Assembly: GCA_013214575.1 (NCBI GenBank)
Contig: JABSSD010000028.1
Location: 1-64,000 of the forward strand
Direction of reading: 5' to 3'
Source: Paracoccaceae bacterium
GTDB lineage: Bacteria; Pseudomonadota; Alphaproteobacteria; Rhodobacterales; Rhodobacteraceae
Length of the DNA stretch: 64,000 nucleotides
Part shown: piece after piece, positions 9,800 through 18,778 of the stretch
Position numbering within the stretch: the stretch's first letter is position 1
Layout of the letters: each line of letters opens with the position of its first letter
Notes under the pieces: generated by a model
Told to the model about the DNA's origin: nothing
Database searches by the model: none
Seen by the model: the letters and a program-made list of their open reading frames with translations, nothing else
Translations under genes and position numbers: made by a program

Positions 9800-10874
9800 G
9801 TCTTGGCTCTGAATGAATCAGCTCGGCATTGGCCAGCCGTCGGTTGCGAGCCTGCTGAGTCTCGCGGACACGGCAGGTGCGACAGAGCCGGGTCGGCCGC
9901 TGCCTGTCTGGTGCAGCCGGCCGCCGCTCGCTCCCTAAAAACCGCGTCAGCAGTCGATCCATCACCCGCGGATCAGTCACGGGATCGCCACAAGACAGGC
10001 AATATATAGGCGCAGCCTGGTGCAGGGATTTTCGCGCATCCGCATCGGGTGACGACAGCAGTCTGGGTTCCAGCTGCAGCGCATTTTCGGGACAAATGGA
10101 CCGGCACATGCCACATTGGATGCAGTGGCTTTCCACAAACAACAGATCACTGGTGCGGTCGCCGAGAGACAGGGCATTGGTGGGGCATAGCCACACGCAG
10201 TTCTGACACTTGGTGCAGGCTGCAACATCCAGCTGCAGGGTTCCATAGGGCGCATCCACCGGCAATGGGATCGCCCCGTAGCCTTCAGGCAGCAAAACTG
10301 CGGCACAGGCCCGCGCGGTGCCCTGACGGCTGGCCACTATAGCAGGCGGTGACGTTCTCCAGCGACCACCCATCCTGGAGGCCGCTGCCAAGCCACTGCA
10401 AAGCTGTTTGGCCGAAGCGAAGATATCCAGCCGGTTGCTTCCCCCCATCGCCCGCGCCAGCTCGATTTCCTGAGCTTGCACAGCAGCAGTGTCCGGGGCC
10501 GGCAGTTGCTGCAGCAACACCCGGTCAAATCCCATCGCCAGCGCCAGCAGAACCTCCACGTGGCCGATACGCTCCAGCGCACAGACCTCGACTGCCTGCG
10601 TCCAGATCTCTCCTGCGCAGGCTTCTGCCGTGGTGACATCACCGGCGCCCGTTTCATCATATACTATCAGGACCTGCGCCCGCGTCGCCTTTAAACGCTG
10701 CCTCAATGCCTGTCGGCAGATCTCCAGGATAAGACCATCAGCGCCAGCGCTCGCCCTGCGATTTGCCCCAACACCTCTGCTCCACTGCCGGGCTTCGCTA
10801 CGCTGACAAAACCCCGCACCAGCCAGTTCCTCACTGCGGCACAGACAAAGACCGGATCGCTGCCAATCGGACAT
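9789..10874 (-). CDS. 4Fe-4S dicluster protein, probably N-terminally truncated
   Basis: The protein has two ferredoxin-type motifs in its second half, CTKCQNCVWLCP and CIQCGMCRSICP, which should bind two 4Fe-4S clusters. CLSCG and CRTC pairs follow near the C-terminus. The region from about residue 45 on resembles the second half of a roughly 650-residue Rhodobacteraceae ferredoxin usually placed beside formate dehydrogenase genes. Here it is only 361 residues, lacks the N-terminal clusters, and has no formate dehydrogenase neighbour. ATG 10874 follows AAGGGGTGAGA, so it may still be translated. It is either a short variant or a decaying gene; family size is from memory. Confidence 0.6.
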   Translation of the reverse strand: MSDWQRSGLCLCRSEELAGAGFCQRSEARQWSRGVGANRRASAGADGLILEICRQALRQRLKATRAQVLIVYDETGAGDVTTAEACAGEIWTQAVEVCALERIGHVEVLLALAMGFDRVLLQQLPAPDTAAVQAQEIELARAMGGSNRLDIFASAKQLCSGLAAASRMGGRWRTSPPAIVASRQGTARACAAVLLPEGYGAIPLPVDAPYGTLQLDVAACTKCQNCVWLCPTNALSLGDRTSDLLFVESHCIQCGMCRSICPENALQLEPRLLSSPDADARKSLHQAAPIYCLSCGDPVTDPRVMDRLLTRFLGSERRPAAPDRQRPTRLCRTCRVRETQQARNRRLANAELIHSEPRRGR

Positions 10875-11004
10875 TCTCACCCCTTCGGGTTGGCGACATT
10901 TTCGAACAGTGTTCAAGAACAAGCCAACAATACTTATACGGGAGTTAGACCCAGGCGCGATCAATTCAAGGACGTACCGGCTAATGTAAACCTGCCTTGT
11001 TTTT

Positions 11005-11043
11005 CAAAAAATTCGCCCGCAGTAAATTCAACTACGGGCGAAT
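11005..11043 (-). terminator. Intrinsic terminator of the pyrimidine transporter operon
   Basis: On the minus strand, ATTCGCCCG pairs with CGGGCGAAT (nine pairs, loop of about 15) and is followed by a TTTTTT run. It lies 38 bases past the stop of the binding-protein gene, the last gene of the operon. Confidence 0.85.
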
Positions 11044-11080
11044 CATGTATTTTAAATTCAACTATAAGGCTAGATGCCCC

Positions 11081-12064
11081 TTACTTCAGCGCAGCATCGG
11101 TGATGATATGTGTCCAGGCCCCTTCGGGGGTCTTTGTGATCACCGGATCCGAACCGCCACCCAGCAATGTCGCCACTGTGCGGTCGAAATCGACCGGGTC
11201 CAGCGCCCCATTGCTGCCTGCGGTCAGCTTGGCAATCTCAACCATCATCCGCTGCTGGTGCGCTTCGGTCTGAGCCCCGGAGGCATCATTTTCCAGCACG
11301 ATATCAGCAGCCTCACCTGGATTGGCCTCGGCGTATTTCCAACCCTTCATAGAGGCCCGTACAAAGCGGACCATTTTGTCCTGGAATTTCGGATCTTCAA
11401 GTTTGTCTTCCAGCGCATAGATACCGTCTTCCAGCGTCGCAACACCCATGTCTTCATACTTGAAGGTCACCAGTTCGTCCTCGGAGACGCCGGAATCCAG
11501 CACCTGACCATATTCGTTGTAAGTCATCGTCGAAATACAATCGGCCTGACGCTGCAGCAGGGGGTCGACGTTGAAACCCTGTTTCAGCACTGTGACGCCA
11601 TCAGGGCCGCCGTCGGTGCTGATGCCTTCTTTGCTCATCCAGCTCAGGAACGGGTATTCATTGCCGAAGAACCATACACCAATGGTCTTGCCTTTGAAAT
11701 CAGCCGGGCTGGTGATGCCGGTGTCTTTCCAGCAGGTCAGCATCAGCCCCGAGCTTTTGAACGGTTGCGCGATATTGACCAAGGGCAGACCTTTCTCGCG
11801 CGCCGCCAGCGCCGACGGCATCCAGTTCAGCATCACATCAGCACCACCGCCGGCCAGAACCTGTGGCGGCGCAATATCCGGCCCCCCTGGCAGGATGGTG
11901 ACATCCAGGTCTTCTTCGCCATAAAATCCTTTGTCCAGCGCGACATAATAGCCAGCGAATTGTGCCTGTGTCACCCATTGCAACTGCAGACGAACCTCAT
12001 CGGCGGCCTGAGCGGTGCCAGCGGCACCCAGCGCCAGAGCGGCGGCTGTCAAAATGTGTTTCAT
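11081..12064 (-). CDS. ABC transporter substrate-binding protein, NMT1/THI5-like
   Basis: This is a periplasmic binding protein with a signal peptide (residues 1-20, cleaved near AQA). The opening LQWVTQAQFAGYYVALDKGFY is typical of the NMT1/THI5 family, which binds pyrimidine-like compounds such as thiamine precursors. It is the last gene of a minus-strand run with two permeases, an ATPase, dihydropyrimidinase and an amidohydrolase. The likely ligand is therefore a pyrimidine, dihydropyrimidine or hydantoin; this is inferred from context. About 195 bases separate it from the preceding permease, so it may have its own promoter. Confidence 0.85.
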   Translation of the reverse strand: MKHILTAAALALGAAGTAQAADEVRLQLQWVTQAQFAGYYVALDKGFYGEEDLDVTILPGGPDIAPPQVLAGGGADVMLNWMPSALAAREKGLPLVNIAQPFKSSGLMLTCWKDTGITSPADFKGKTIGVWFFGNEYPFLSWMSKEGISTDGGPDGVTVLKQGFNVDPLLQRQADCISTMTYNEYGQVLDSGVSEDELVTFKYEDMGVATLEDGIYALEDKLEDPKFQDKMVRFVRASMKGWKYAEANPGEAADIVLENDASGAQTEAHQQRMMVEIAKLTAGSNGALDPVDFDRTVATLLGGGSDPVITKTPEGAWTHIITDAALK

Positions 12065-12259
12065 TGGTCGTTTCTCCCTGTGTTATGGCCAAAGCTTGCG
12101 CGAATTTGACCATCCGTTCAAAGTTTTTCTTATCCCCGCAGCAAAGCGTTCATGGCCCTGCACAGGTTTTGAGCCCTCTTGGTCACAGAATATATGACCC
12201 CGGTGCGCCCAACCGCTGGCGCAGCCCTGTGCAAACCACAAGGCCGCGGCATTTCAAAC

Positions 12260-13105
12260 CTACCCCCGTTGCGATGGGTGCCAGAAGGTCAGCATTTTCT
12301 CCACCATAGCCACCGCGCCATAAAACAATGACCCAGCCAGCGCCGCGACAACAATCTCGGCCCAGACCATATCGAGCGACAATTTCCCGACGCTGGTGGA
12401 AATCCGAAACCCCATACCGACGGTGGGCGAGCCAAAGAACTCGGCCACAATAGCCCCCACCAGCGCCAGGGTGGTAGAGATCTTCAAGCCGTTGAACACA
12501 AAGGGCAAGGCGGCCGGCAGGCGCAGCTTGAAGAAGCTCTGCCAATAGCTGGCGGCATAGGTCTGCATCAGATCGCGCTGCATGGCGCTGGTCTCGCGCA
12601 AGCCCGCAACCGTGTTCACCAGCACCGGGAAGAACACCATCACCACCACCACCGCAGCCTTAGAGTGCCAGTCAAAGCCAAACCACATCACCAGAATCGG
12701 CGCGGTGCCGACAATCGGCAGCGCCGCCACAAAATTGCCCACCGGCAGCAATCCCCGCCGCAGGAAATCACTGCGATCCATGACAATCGCCATCAGGAAC
12801 GCCGCCGAACAGCCCATCACATAGCCACTCAAAGCCCCCTTAACAAAGGTCTGAATGAAATCGGCCCACAGCTTCGACAGATTACCGGCAAAGGCAACCG
12901 CAATATCCGTAGGCGCTGGCAAGATCACCATTGGCACCTGCAACCCCTGCACCAGCAATTGCCAGACCAGCAACAGGGTGACACCAAATATCACCGGCAC
13001 CAACAGCCGCACCGCGCCGCGATCCGCATAGGGTCCATTGGCCAACCGGGCATTCAGCCACCAGCCGCCACACCAGACCAGCGCCGCAACAATAACCATC
13101 ACCAT
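12260..13105 (-). CDS. ABC transporter permease (pyrimidine/hydantoin locus)
   Basis: This 281-residue membrane protein has about six hydrophobic segments and the BPD_transp_1 coupling loop (ASYWQSFFKLRLPAALPF). It pairs with the neighbouring permease and ATPase as an SsuC/ThiX-like importer. The frame runs 25 codons further upstream through the intergenic repeat at 13117-13175. I take ATG 13105, which follows a GGGGGG-rich ribosome site and begins directly at the first membrane helix (MVMVIVAALVW). Confidence 0.85.
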   Translation of the reverse strand: MVMVIVAALVWCGGWWLNARLANGPYADRGAVRLLVPVIFGVTLLLVWQLLVQGLQVPMVILPAPTDIAVAFAGNLSKLWADFIQTFVKGALSGYVMGCSAAFLMAIVMDRSDFLRRGLLPVGNFVAALPIVGTAPILVMWFGFDWHSKAAVVVVMVFFPVLVNTVAGLRETSAMQRDLMQTYAASYWQSFFKLRLPAALPFVFNGLKISTTLALVGAIVAEFFGSPTVGMGFRISTSVGKLSLDMVWAEIVVAALAGSLFYGAVAMVEKMLTFWHPSQRG

Positions 13106-13116
13106 GCCACGCCCCC

Positions 13117-13175
13117 CTTCTTCTTGTCCAAAATACCGCAGGGGAGCCGCGCAGCGGCGGGGGCAGAGCCCCCAG
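13117..13175 (-). repeat. Palindromic intergenic repeat, copy A
   Basis: On the plus strand the element reads CTTCTTCTTGTCC, then AAATACC, then GC-rich inverted repeats including GGGGGC-AGA-GCCCCC. It lies between two permease genes and begins 13 bases past a minus-strand stop. In gene sense it is two hairpins followed by TATTTT, so it may terminate or stabilise transcripts. Copies B, C and D share the layout. Confidence 0.7.
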
Positions 13176-13187
13176 TCCAACAGCCCA

Positions 13188-14117
13188 TCATGCGCTCATC
13201 CCCATTCGTTTCAGCACAACCCGCTCGATCACCCCCAACAGGGCCACCAGACAGGCCGCCAGGATCGCCGCCGCAAACAGCGCCGACCAGATCTGCACCG
13301 TCTGGCCATAATAGCTGCCGCCCAGCAGCCGCGCCCCCAGTCCAGCCACCGCCCCGGTTGGCAACTCGCCGACAATGGCACCAACCAATGACGCCGCAAT
13401 GCCAATTTTCAACGAGGTGAACAGATAGGGCATCGAGGCCGGCAACCGCAGCGCCCAGAACCCCTGATTGGCACTGGCATTATAGGTCCGCAACAGATCC
13501 AGCTGCATCGCATCGGGACTGCGCAGGCCTTTGACCATGCCCACCACAACCGGGAAAAAGCTCAGATAGGCCGAGATGATTGCCTTGGGCAGGATCCCCT
13601 GCACGCCGACAGAATACAGCACCACAATGATCATCGGCGCCAGGGCAATGATCGGAATGGTCTGGCTGACAATCGCCCAGGGCATCACCGACATATCCAT
13701 CACCTTGGAATGCACAATGCCCACCGCCAGCAGAATGCCCAGCCCGGTGCCCATGGCAAAGCCCAACAGCGTCGCACTCAGCGTCACCCAGCCGTGAAAA
13801 ATCAGGCTGCGCTTGGACATGGGTTTGCCCTTCAGCACCATCGCACCGGTGGTTTTCCACAGCTCCACCGCCACCTGATGCGGTGCCGGCAGCCGTGGCC
13901 GGTCCTGCGACCAGGTGGCCGCAATGGCGAACTGATTGCCCAGCACCAGACCAATCGCACCCAGATCCCGTCGCTCTTTCGCGCCCACGGGCACAACCTC
14001 GGCCCCGGCCCGTTCCGCCTGTGTCAAAACACCCTTGATATTCATCGGCAGACAGGCCGCATACCAAAAGGCGATGATCACCGTGAGCACGGTCAGGACA
14101 GCAACCATGGTCTTCAT
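13188..14117 (-). CDS. ABC transporter permease (pyrimidine/hydantoin locus)
   Basis: This second inner-membrane subunit has 309 residues. It has an N-terminal helix, then about 60 polar residues, then the conserved permease core with the coupling loop (ASANQGFWALRLPASMPY). ATG 14117 is preceded by GGAGGCTGGTATC, so the 12-codon upstream extension into a repeat is rejected. It is about one third identical by eye to the adjacent permease in the core, suggesting a heterodimer of related subunits. Confidence 0.87.
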   Translation of the reverse strand: MKTMVAVLTVLTVIIAFWYAACLPMNIKGVLTQAERAGAEVVPVGAKERRDLGAIGLVLGNQFAIAATWSQDRPRLPAPHQVAVELWKTTGAMVLKGKPMSKRSLIFHGWVTLSATLLGFAMGTGLGILLAVGIVHSKVMDMSVMPWAIVSQTIPIIALAPMIIVVLYSVGVQGILPKAIISAYLSFFPVVVGMVKGLRSPDAMQLDLLRTYNASANQGFWALRLPASMPYLFTSLKIGIAASLVGAIVGELPTGAVAGLGARLLGGSYYGQTVQIWSALFAAAILAACLVALLGVIERVVLKRMGMSA

Positions 14118-14130
14118 GATACCAGCCTCC

Positions 14131-14156
14131 GTAGGGTGCGTGCTTGCACGCACCGC
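14131..14156. repeat. Short palindromic repeat, copy 1
   Basis: GGTGCGTGC and GCACGCACC form a nine-pair inverted repeat with a TT centre, preceded by GTAG. A 26-base exact match in reverse orientation occurs at 39778-39803. It lies between the ATPase and permease genes. Confidence 0.85.
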
Positions 14157-14180
14157 GCGATTGGCGCCGCCATTTTCAGA

Positions 14181-14981
14181 TTACACATCATCGCCATGCC
14201 CCGCCCGCAGACCTTCCCGCACCCGGTGCGCGATTTCGATAAACTCCGGACTGTCGCGAATATCCAGCGGCCGTTCTTTCGGCAGCGGGCTTTCAATCAC
14301 ATCGGTGATCCGTCCCGGACGCGGACTCATCACCACGATCCTGGTCGACAGATAGACCGCCTCCGGGATCGAGTGGGTGACAAAAGCGATCGTCTTGTTG
14401 GTGCGCGCCCAAAGCTTCAGCAACTGCTCGTTCAAATGGTCGCGCACGATCTCGTCCAGCGCCCCAAACGGCTCATCCATCAGCAGGATATCCGCCTCAA
14501 ACGCCAAGGCCCGCGCAATCGAGGCTCGCTGCTGCATACCGCCCGACAACTGCCAGGGATATTTTCCCTCAAACCCTGACAATTCAACAAGTTCCAACAC
14601 TTCGTTAAGGCGTTTTTTCTGCTCGGCCTTGCTATATCCCATGATCTCAAGCGGCAGCGTGATATTGCGCGCAATATTGCGCCAGGGATACAGCCCCGAG
14701 GCCTGGAACACATAGCCATAGGCGCGCTGACGGCGGGCCTCGTCCGGGCTCATGCCATTGACGGTGATCTCACCGCCGGTGGGTTGCTCCAGCGCCGCCA
14801 TCACCCGCAGAAACGTCGTCTTGCCACAGCCCGACGGGCCGATAAAGCTGACAAAGTCACCCTTGTTGATGGTCAGGTTCACATCCCTGAGCGCCTGTAC
14901 AGGTCCGTCATTGGTCTGGAATACCAGATCCAAGTTCCGGGCCTCTATGACAGCCTGGGTAGTTGTTTCAGTAGTCATCAT
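14181..14981 (-). CDS. ABC transporter ATP-binding protein (pyrimidine/hydantoin locus)
   Basis: This is the cytoplasmic ATPase of the importer. It shows Walker A GPSGCGKTT, the signature LSGGMQQR, Walker B ILLMDEP and the switch histidine in FVTHS. It has the length and C-terminal region (SPRPGRI) typical of the nitrate/sulfonate/taurine type (SsuB/TauB-like), which matches the NMT1-type binding protein. Two adjacent ATGs (14981 and 14978) can serve as start. Confidence 0.9.
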   Translation of the reverse strand: MMTTETTTQAVIEARNLDLVFQTNDGPVQALRDVNLTINKGDFVSFIGPSGCGKTTFLRVMAALEQPTGGEITVNGMSPDEARRQRAYGYVFQASGLYPWRNIARNITLPLEIMGYSKAEQKKRLNEVLELVELSGFEGKYPWQLSGGMQQRASIARALAFEADILLMDEPFGALDEIVRDHLNEQLLKLWARTNKTIAFVTHSIPEAVYLSTRIVVMSPRPGRITDVIESPLPKERPLDIRDSPEFIEIAHRVREGLRAGHGDDV

Positions 14982-15035
14982 AATGCCTTGATAAGACAGG
15001 TTTTCGGGGCCCTGCTAGCAGCGCCCCTGCCTGAG

Positions 15036-16490
15036 TTAAACGCCCGTTACCGGAATGCCCGTACGCTCCACCGGTCTGGGTGAAGTCAGCTCTTTCCAGG
15101 TGCTCAGCGCGGTGTTCACCGTGGTATTGGCCTCACGCGCCACAAACTTGCCATGGCCCTCCTGACAGCGGGTTTCGCCATCATGAACCGCCACATGCCC
15201 ACGGGTCAGCGTAAAGCGCGGCAAGCCTTTGACCTCATGGCCCTCAAACACGTTGTAATCAATTGAGCTTTGCTGGGTAGAGGCCTGAATAGTCTTACTT
15301 TTCTCAGGATCCCAGACCACCAGATCCGCATCCGCCCCAACCAGAACCGCGCCCTTCTTGGGATAGCAATTCAGGATCTTGGCAATATTGGTCGAGGTCA
15401 CCGCGACAAATTCATTGGGCGTCAACCGACCCGTCGCCACCCCATGTGTCCACAACATCGGCATCCGGTCTTCCAAGCCGCCAGTGCCATTGGGGATCTG
15501 GGTGAAATCGCCAATACCATTGCGTTTCTGCTCGGTGGTAAAGGCACAGTGGTCGGTTGCAACAACCGACAGTGACCCTGACTGCAGCCCGGCCCAGAGG
15601 CTGTCCTGATGCTTTTTATTGCGGAACGGAGGCGACATCACCCGCCGCGCCGCATGGTCCCAATCGGGATTGAAATACTCAGATTCGTCCAACGTCAAAT
15701 GCTGGATCAGCGGCTCGCCCCAGACCCGTTTACCCTGCATCCGAGCGCGCCGGATCGCCTCGTGACTGTCCTCGCAGGAGGTATGCACCACATAGAGCGG
15801 CACGCCGGCCATATCGGCTATCATGATCGCCCGGTTGGTGGCCTCGCCCTCGACCTGCGGCGGCCGTGAATAGGCATGCGCCTCGGGGCCAGTGTTGCCA
15901 GCCGCCAGCAGCTTCGCCGACAGTTCGGCCACCACATCACCGTTCTCGGCATGCACCATGGCAATGCCGCCCAGCTCAGCCAGACGCTGGAATGACGAAT
16001 ACATCTCGTCATCATTGACCATCAATGCGCCCTTATAGGCCATGAAATGCTTGAACGTGTTGATGCCGCGTTCCTGAATGACGGTCTTGATGTCGTCAAA
16101 CACCTGCTCGCCCCACCAGGTCACCGCCATATGGAACGAATAATCACAATTGGCCCGCGTCGATTTATTATCCCAGCGTTTCAGCGCGTCCAGCAGGCTT
16201 TCGCCCGGACTGGGCAGCGCAAAATCCACCACCATAGTTGTCCCACCGGCTAGCCCGGCGCGGGTGCCAGATTCAAAATCATCGGCGCTGTAAGTGCCCA
16301 TGAATGGCATCTCAAGATGGGTATGCGGATCAATGCCGCCCGGCATCACGTAACAGCCGGTGGCGTCCAGCTCCTCGTCCCCCTTCAAATTGGGTCCGAT
16401 TTCCACAATCACCCCATGTTCGATCAAGACATCCGCCTTGTAGGTCAAGTCAGCGGTGACAATGGTCCCGTTTTTGATGACTTTACTCAT
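15036..16490 (-). CDS. hydA: Dihydropyrimidinase
   Basis: It opens the ring of dihydrouracil or dihydrothymine (and hydantoins) to the N-carbamoyl-beta-amino acid. The 484-residue protein has the binuclear metal set of this amidohydrolase family: His56 and His58 (PHTHLE), the Lys153 that becomes carbamylated (FMAYKGA), His180, His236 and Asp313 (ATDHCAF). It follows PreTA in the reductive pathway and precedes the N-carbamoyl hydrolase. Ribosome site AGGGAGT precedes the ATG. The pathway context favours pyrimidine over hydantoin as the physiological substrate. Confidence 0.93.
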   Translation of the reverse strand: MSKVIKNGTIVTADLTYKADVLIEHGVIVEIGPNLKGDEELDATGCYVMPGGIDPHTHLEMPFMGTYSADDFESGTRAGLAGGTTMVVDFALPSPGESLLDALKRWDNKSTRANCDYSFHMAVTWWGEQVFDDIKTVIQERGINTFKHFMAYKGALMVNDDEMYSSFQRLAELGGIAMVHAENGDVVAELSAKLLAAGNTGPEAHAYSRPPQVEGEATNRAIMIADMAGVPLYVVHTSCEDSHEAIRRARMQGKRVWGEPLIQHLTLDESEYFNPDWDHAARRVMSPPFRNKKHQDSLWAGLQSGSLSVVATDHCAFTTEQKRNGIGDFTQIPNGTGGLEDRMPMLWTHGVATGRLTPNEFVAVTSTNIAKILNCYPKKGAVLVGADADLVVWDPEKSKTIQASTQQSSIDYNVFEGHEVKGLPRFTLTRGHVAVHDGETRCQEGHGKFVAREANTTVNTALSTWKELTSPRPVERTGIPVTGV

Positions 16491-16527
16491 GATTATTACT
16501 CCCTGCAGACGCCATCGGCGATCCGTC

Positions 16528-16589
16528 CTTCATCTGGCCATAAATATCCCGGGGGAGCGGCCCCAAGGGGCCGCGGGGGCAGCGCCCCA
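16528..16589 (-). repeat. Palindromic intergenic repeat, copy B
   Basis: It carries CTTCATCTGGCC, then AAATATCCCGGGGG, then the inverted repeat GCGGCCCC-AA-GGGGCCGC and GGGGC-AGC-GCCCC. It ends three bases before the minus-strand hydC stop, so it lies at that gene's 3' end, between hydC and hydA. Confidence 0.75.
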
Positions 16590-16591
16590 GA

Positions 16592-17842
16592 TCACTCGAC
16601 GATTACGGCAGTTTCAACAACCGCGTGGAACAGCACATTTGTCCCGGCCGCGGCCCATTGCGGGCTGATCTCCTCGGCCTCGTTGTGGCTCAACCCATCC
16701 ACACAGGGGCACATCACCATCGCGGTTGGCGCCACACGGTTGATCCAGCAGGCGTCATGCCCGGCGCCGGAAATCAGATCCATATGCGAATACCCCAACC
16801 GTTCCGCCGCATTGCGCACCGCGGTGACACAGCCCTCGTCAAAGGTCACCGGATCAAATCCACCCACCTTTTCAAACTCGATCTGCACCCCCATGGCATC
16901 GGCAATGTCCTGAGCATCCTCGCGCAGACGCAGCTCCATATCCTCGATCACCTGCAGATCGGGCGAGCGAAAATCAACGGTGAACACCACCTTGCCGGGG
17001 ATCACATTGCGCGAGTTTGGAAAGACATCGATATGCCCCGCCGCCCCCACAGCATGGGGCGCATGGCTCCAGGCGATCTCGTCCACCGCCTCCAGAACCC
17101 GCGCCATCGCCAGCCCGGCATTGCGCCGCATCGGCATCGGAGTCGATCCGGTATGGGCGTCCTTGCCGGTGATGGTCACCTGGGTCCAGCTCAAGCCCTG
17201 CCCATGGGTGACCACCCCAATTTCCTTCTCGTCCGCTTCCAGAATTGGCCCCTGTTCGATATGCAACTCAAAGAACGCATGCATCTTGCGGGCGCCGACC
17301 TCCTCGCCGCCGCGCCAGCCGATCCGGGCAAGCTCATCGCCAAATTTCTTACCCTCGGCGTCCTCGCGCCCATAGGCCCAGTCCTGCGTGTGAATGCCCG
17401 CAAACACCCCCGACGACAGCATCGCCGGCGCATAGCGGGTGCCCTCCTCATTGGTGAAATTGGTCACCACGATGGGATGTTTTGTCTTGATATTCATATC
17501 GTTAAGCGACCGCAGGATTTCCAATCCGCCCAGAACCCCCAACACGCCATCATATTTGCCACCGGTCGGCTGGGTATCCAGATGTGATCCCACATAGACC
17601 GGCAAGGCCTCCGGATCGGTGCCCTCGCGGCGGGCAAACATATTGCCCATCTGATCCAGCCCCATGCTGCAACCAGCCGCCTCGCACCAGCTCTGGAACA
17701 GGGCGCGGCCTTCGCCATCCTCCACCGTCAGAGTCTGGCGATTGTTGCCTCCAGCCACACCGGGGCCAATCTTGGCCATATCCATCAGACTGTCCCACAG
17801 TCTTTCGCCATTGATTGTCAGATTCTGTCCAAGCGCAGCCAT
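16592..17842 (-). CDS. hydC: N-carbamoyl-beta-alanine amidohydrolase (M20 family, Zn)
   Basis: It hydrolyses the N-carbamoyl-beta-amino acid to beta-alanine (or beta-aminoisobutyrate), CO2 and ammonia, the last step of reductive pyrimidine breakdown. Metal-binding residues are visible: His87 in GSHLDTQ, Asp98 in YDGVLG, and the NEEGTR motif with Glu132-Glu133. The frame is open 82 codons further upstream, into the rutR side, but ATG 17842 follows GGAAGGATC and gives the family N-terminus and a 416-residue product. Allantoate amidohydrolases are close relatives; the neighbours support the pyrimidine assignment. Confidence 0.9.
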   Translation of the reverse strand: MAALGQNLTINGERLWDSLMDMAKIGPGVAGGNNRQTLTVEDGEGRALFQSWCEAAGCSMGLDQMGNMFARREGTDPEALPVYVGSHLDTQPTGGKYDGVLGVLGGLEILRSLNDMNIKTKHPIVVTNFTNEEGTRYAPAMLSSGVFAGIHTQDWAYGREDAEGKKFGDELARIGWRGGEEVGARKMHAFFELHIEQGPILEADEKEIGVVTHGQGLSWTQVTITGKDAHTGSTPMPMRRNAGLAMARVLEAVDEIAWSHAPHAVGAAGHIDVFPNSRNVIPGKVVFTVDFRSPDLQVIEDMELRLREDAQDIADAMGVQIEFEKVGGFDPVTFDEGCVTAVRNAAERLGYSHMDLISGAGHDACWINRVAPTAMVMCPCVDGLSHNEAEEISPQWAAAGTNVLFHAVVETAVIVE

Positions 17843-17919
17843 GGTTGTGATCCTTCCCCGTCTTGTCCGCCTTAAGGCGATATTGTTCTGTTGGTTGCAC
17901 CCTGCCGCAGGACATTGAT

Positions 17920-17935
17920 TTGACCAACTGGTAAA
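17920..17935. promoter_or_regulatory. RutR-type operator between hydC and rutR
   Basis: TTGACCAACTGGTAAA matches 13 of the 14 defined bases of the Escherichia coli RutR consensus TTGACCANNTGGTCAA, as I recall it. It lies 78 bases upstream of hydC and 137 bases upstream of the divergent rutR-like gene. Confidence 0.85.
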
Positions 17936-18071
17936 ACTCACGCTATCACGGGTCAGGCACCAGTCAAGAAATTGCGGAGCAACAAGCTCAAAAACCCTGA
18001 AAAACATGGAATTTTGCTGAACATTCAGGCACCAACGGAATACGACCCAAGTCAGGACCATAGACACAGCA

Positions 18072-18686
18072 ATGAGCAAAGCCCCCAATCCGACCCGTAT
18101 TCAGAAAAAGAATCGCGCCGCCATTCTGGACGCCGCCCTCGAGATCTTCTCCACCCATGGATTTCGCGGCGCAACAGTCGACCAAATCGCCACCGAAGCG
18201 GGGTTGAGCAAACCCAATTTGCTGTATTATTTCCCCTCAAAAGAGGCCATTTTCAATGAATTGATGGCCGGATTACTGGACACTTGGCTGGACCCTCTGC
18301 GGTCTCTTGATCCCAACGGCGACCCGCTGCAGGAAATCCTCTCCTACGTCCAACGCAAACTGCAGATGAGCCGTGATTTCCCCCGTGAAAGCCGTCTTTA
18401 TGCCAATGAAATCGTCCAGGGCGCGCCGCGTCTGCTGGACACGATTTCCAGCGATCTAAAACGACTGGTCGAGGAGAAATCCGCTCTGCTGGACACCTGG
18501 ATGGCGGCGGGCAAGATCAACCGGACCCACCCCAAACACCTGTTATTTTCAATCTGGTCGCTCACTCAGCACTATGCTGATTTCGACGTGCAGGTCCGCA
18601 GCCTGATGGGCAGTGAAGACCCCTATGACGCGGCCCCCGAATTCCTGGAAACCCTGTATCGCCGCATGCTAACGCCCCGCGACTGA
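18072..18686 (+). CDS. rutR: TetR-family pyrimidine-responsive regulator, RutR-like
   Basis: The 204-residue protein has a TetR helix-turn-helix at about residues 15-60 (ATVDQIATEAGLSKPNLLYYFPSKEA). Its C-terminal domain aligns closely with RutR: LDTWLDPLR, SRDFPRESRLYANEI, LIWSLTQHYADF-like segments. RutR represses pyrimidine degradation genes and is released by uracil or thymine. Here the gene is divergent from hydC and sits between the hydrolytic and the dehydrogenase genes, with two RutR boxes nearby. Ligand response is inferred from the family. Confidence 0.9.
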   Translation: MSKAPNPTRIQKKNRAAILDAALEIFSTHGFRGATVDQIATEAGLSKPNLLYYFPSKEAIFNELMAGLLDTWLDPLRSLDPNGDPLQEILSYVQRKLQMSRDFPRESRLYANEIVQGAPRLLDTISSDLKRLVEEKSALLDTWMAAGKINRTHPKHLLFSIWSLTQHYADFDVQVRSLMGSEDPYDAAPEFLETLYRRMLTPRD

Positions 18687-18701
18687 CCCAGACAGGACAA
18701 A

Positions 18702-18730
18702 GGCGGCTCTTTCGAGCCGCCCTCTTTCTT
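18702..18730 (+). terminator. Terminator of rutR
   Basis: GGCGGCTC and GAGCCGCC form a perfect eight-pair stem with loop TTTC. The T-rich tract CTCTTTCTTCTTGTCTT follows, which also begins repeat copy C. Confidence 0.75.
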
Positions 18731-18777
18731 CTTGTCTTAAATACCTCCGCCGGAGGCCGGCGCCACTTAGGCGCCGC
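18726..18777 (-). repeat. Palindromic intergenic repeat, copy C
   Basis: TTCTTCTTGTCTTAAATACC is followed by CTCCGCCGGAG and the hairpin GGCGCC-ACTTA-GGCGCC. It fills the space between the rutR terminator and the preA stop, so it again abuts the 3' end of a minus-strand gene. Confidence 0.65.
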
Positions 18778-18778
18778 T

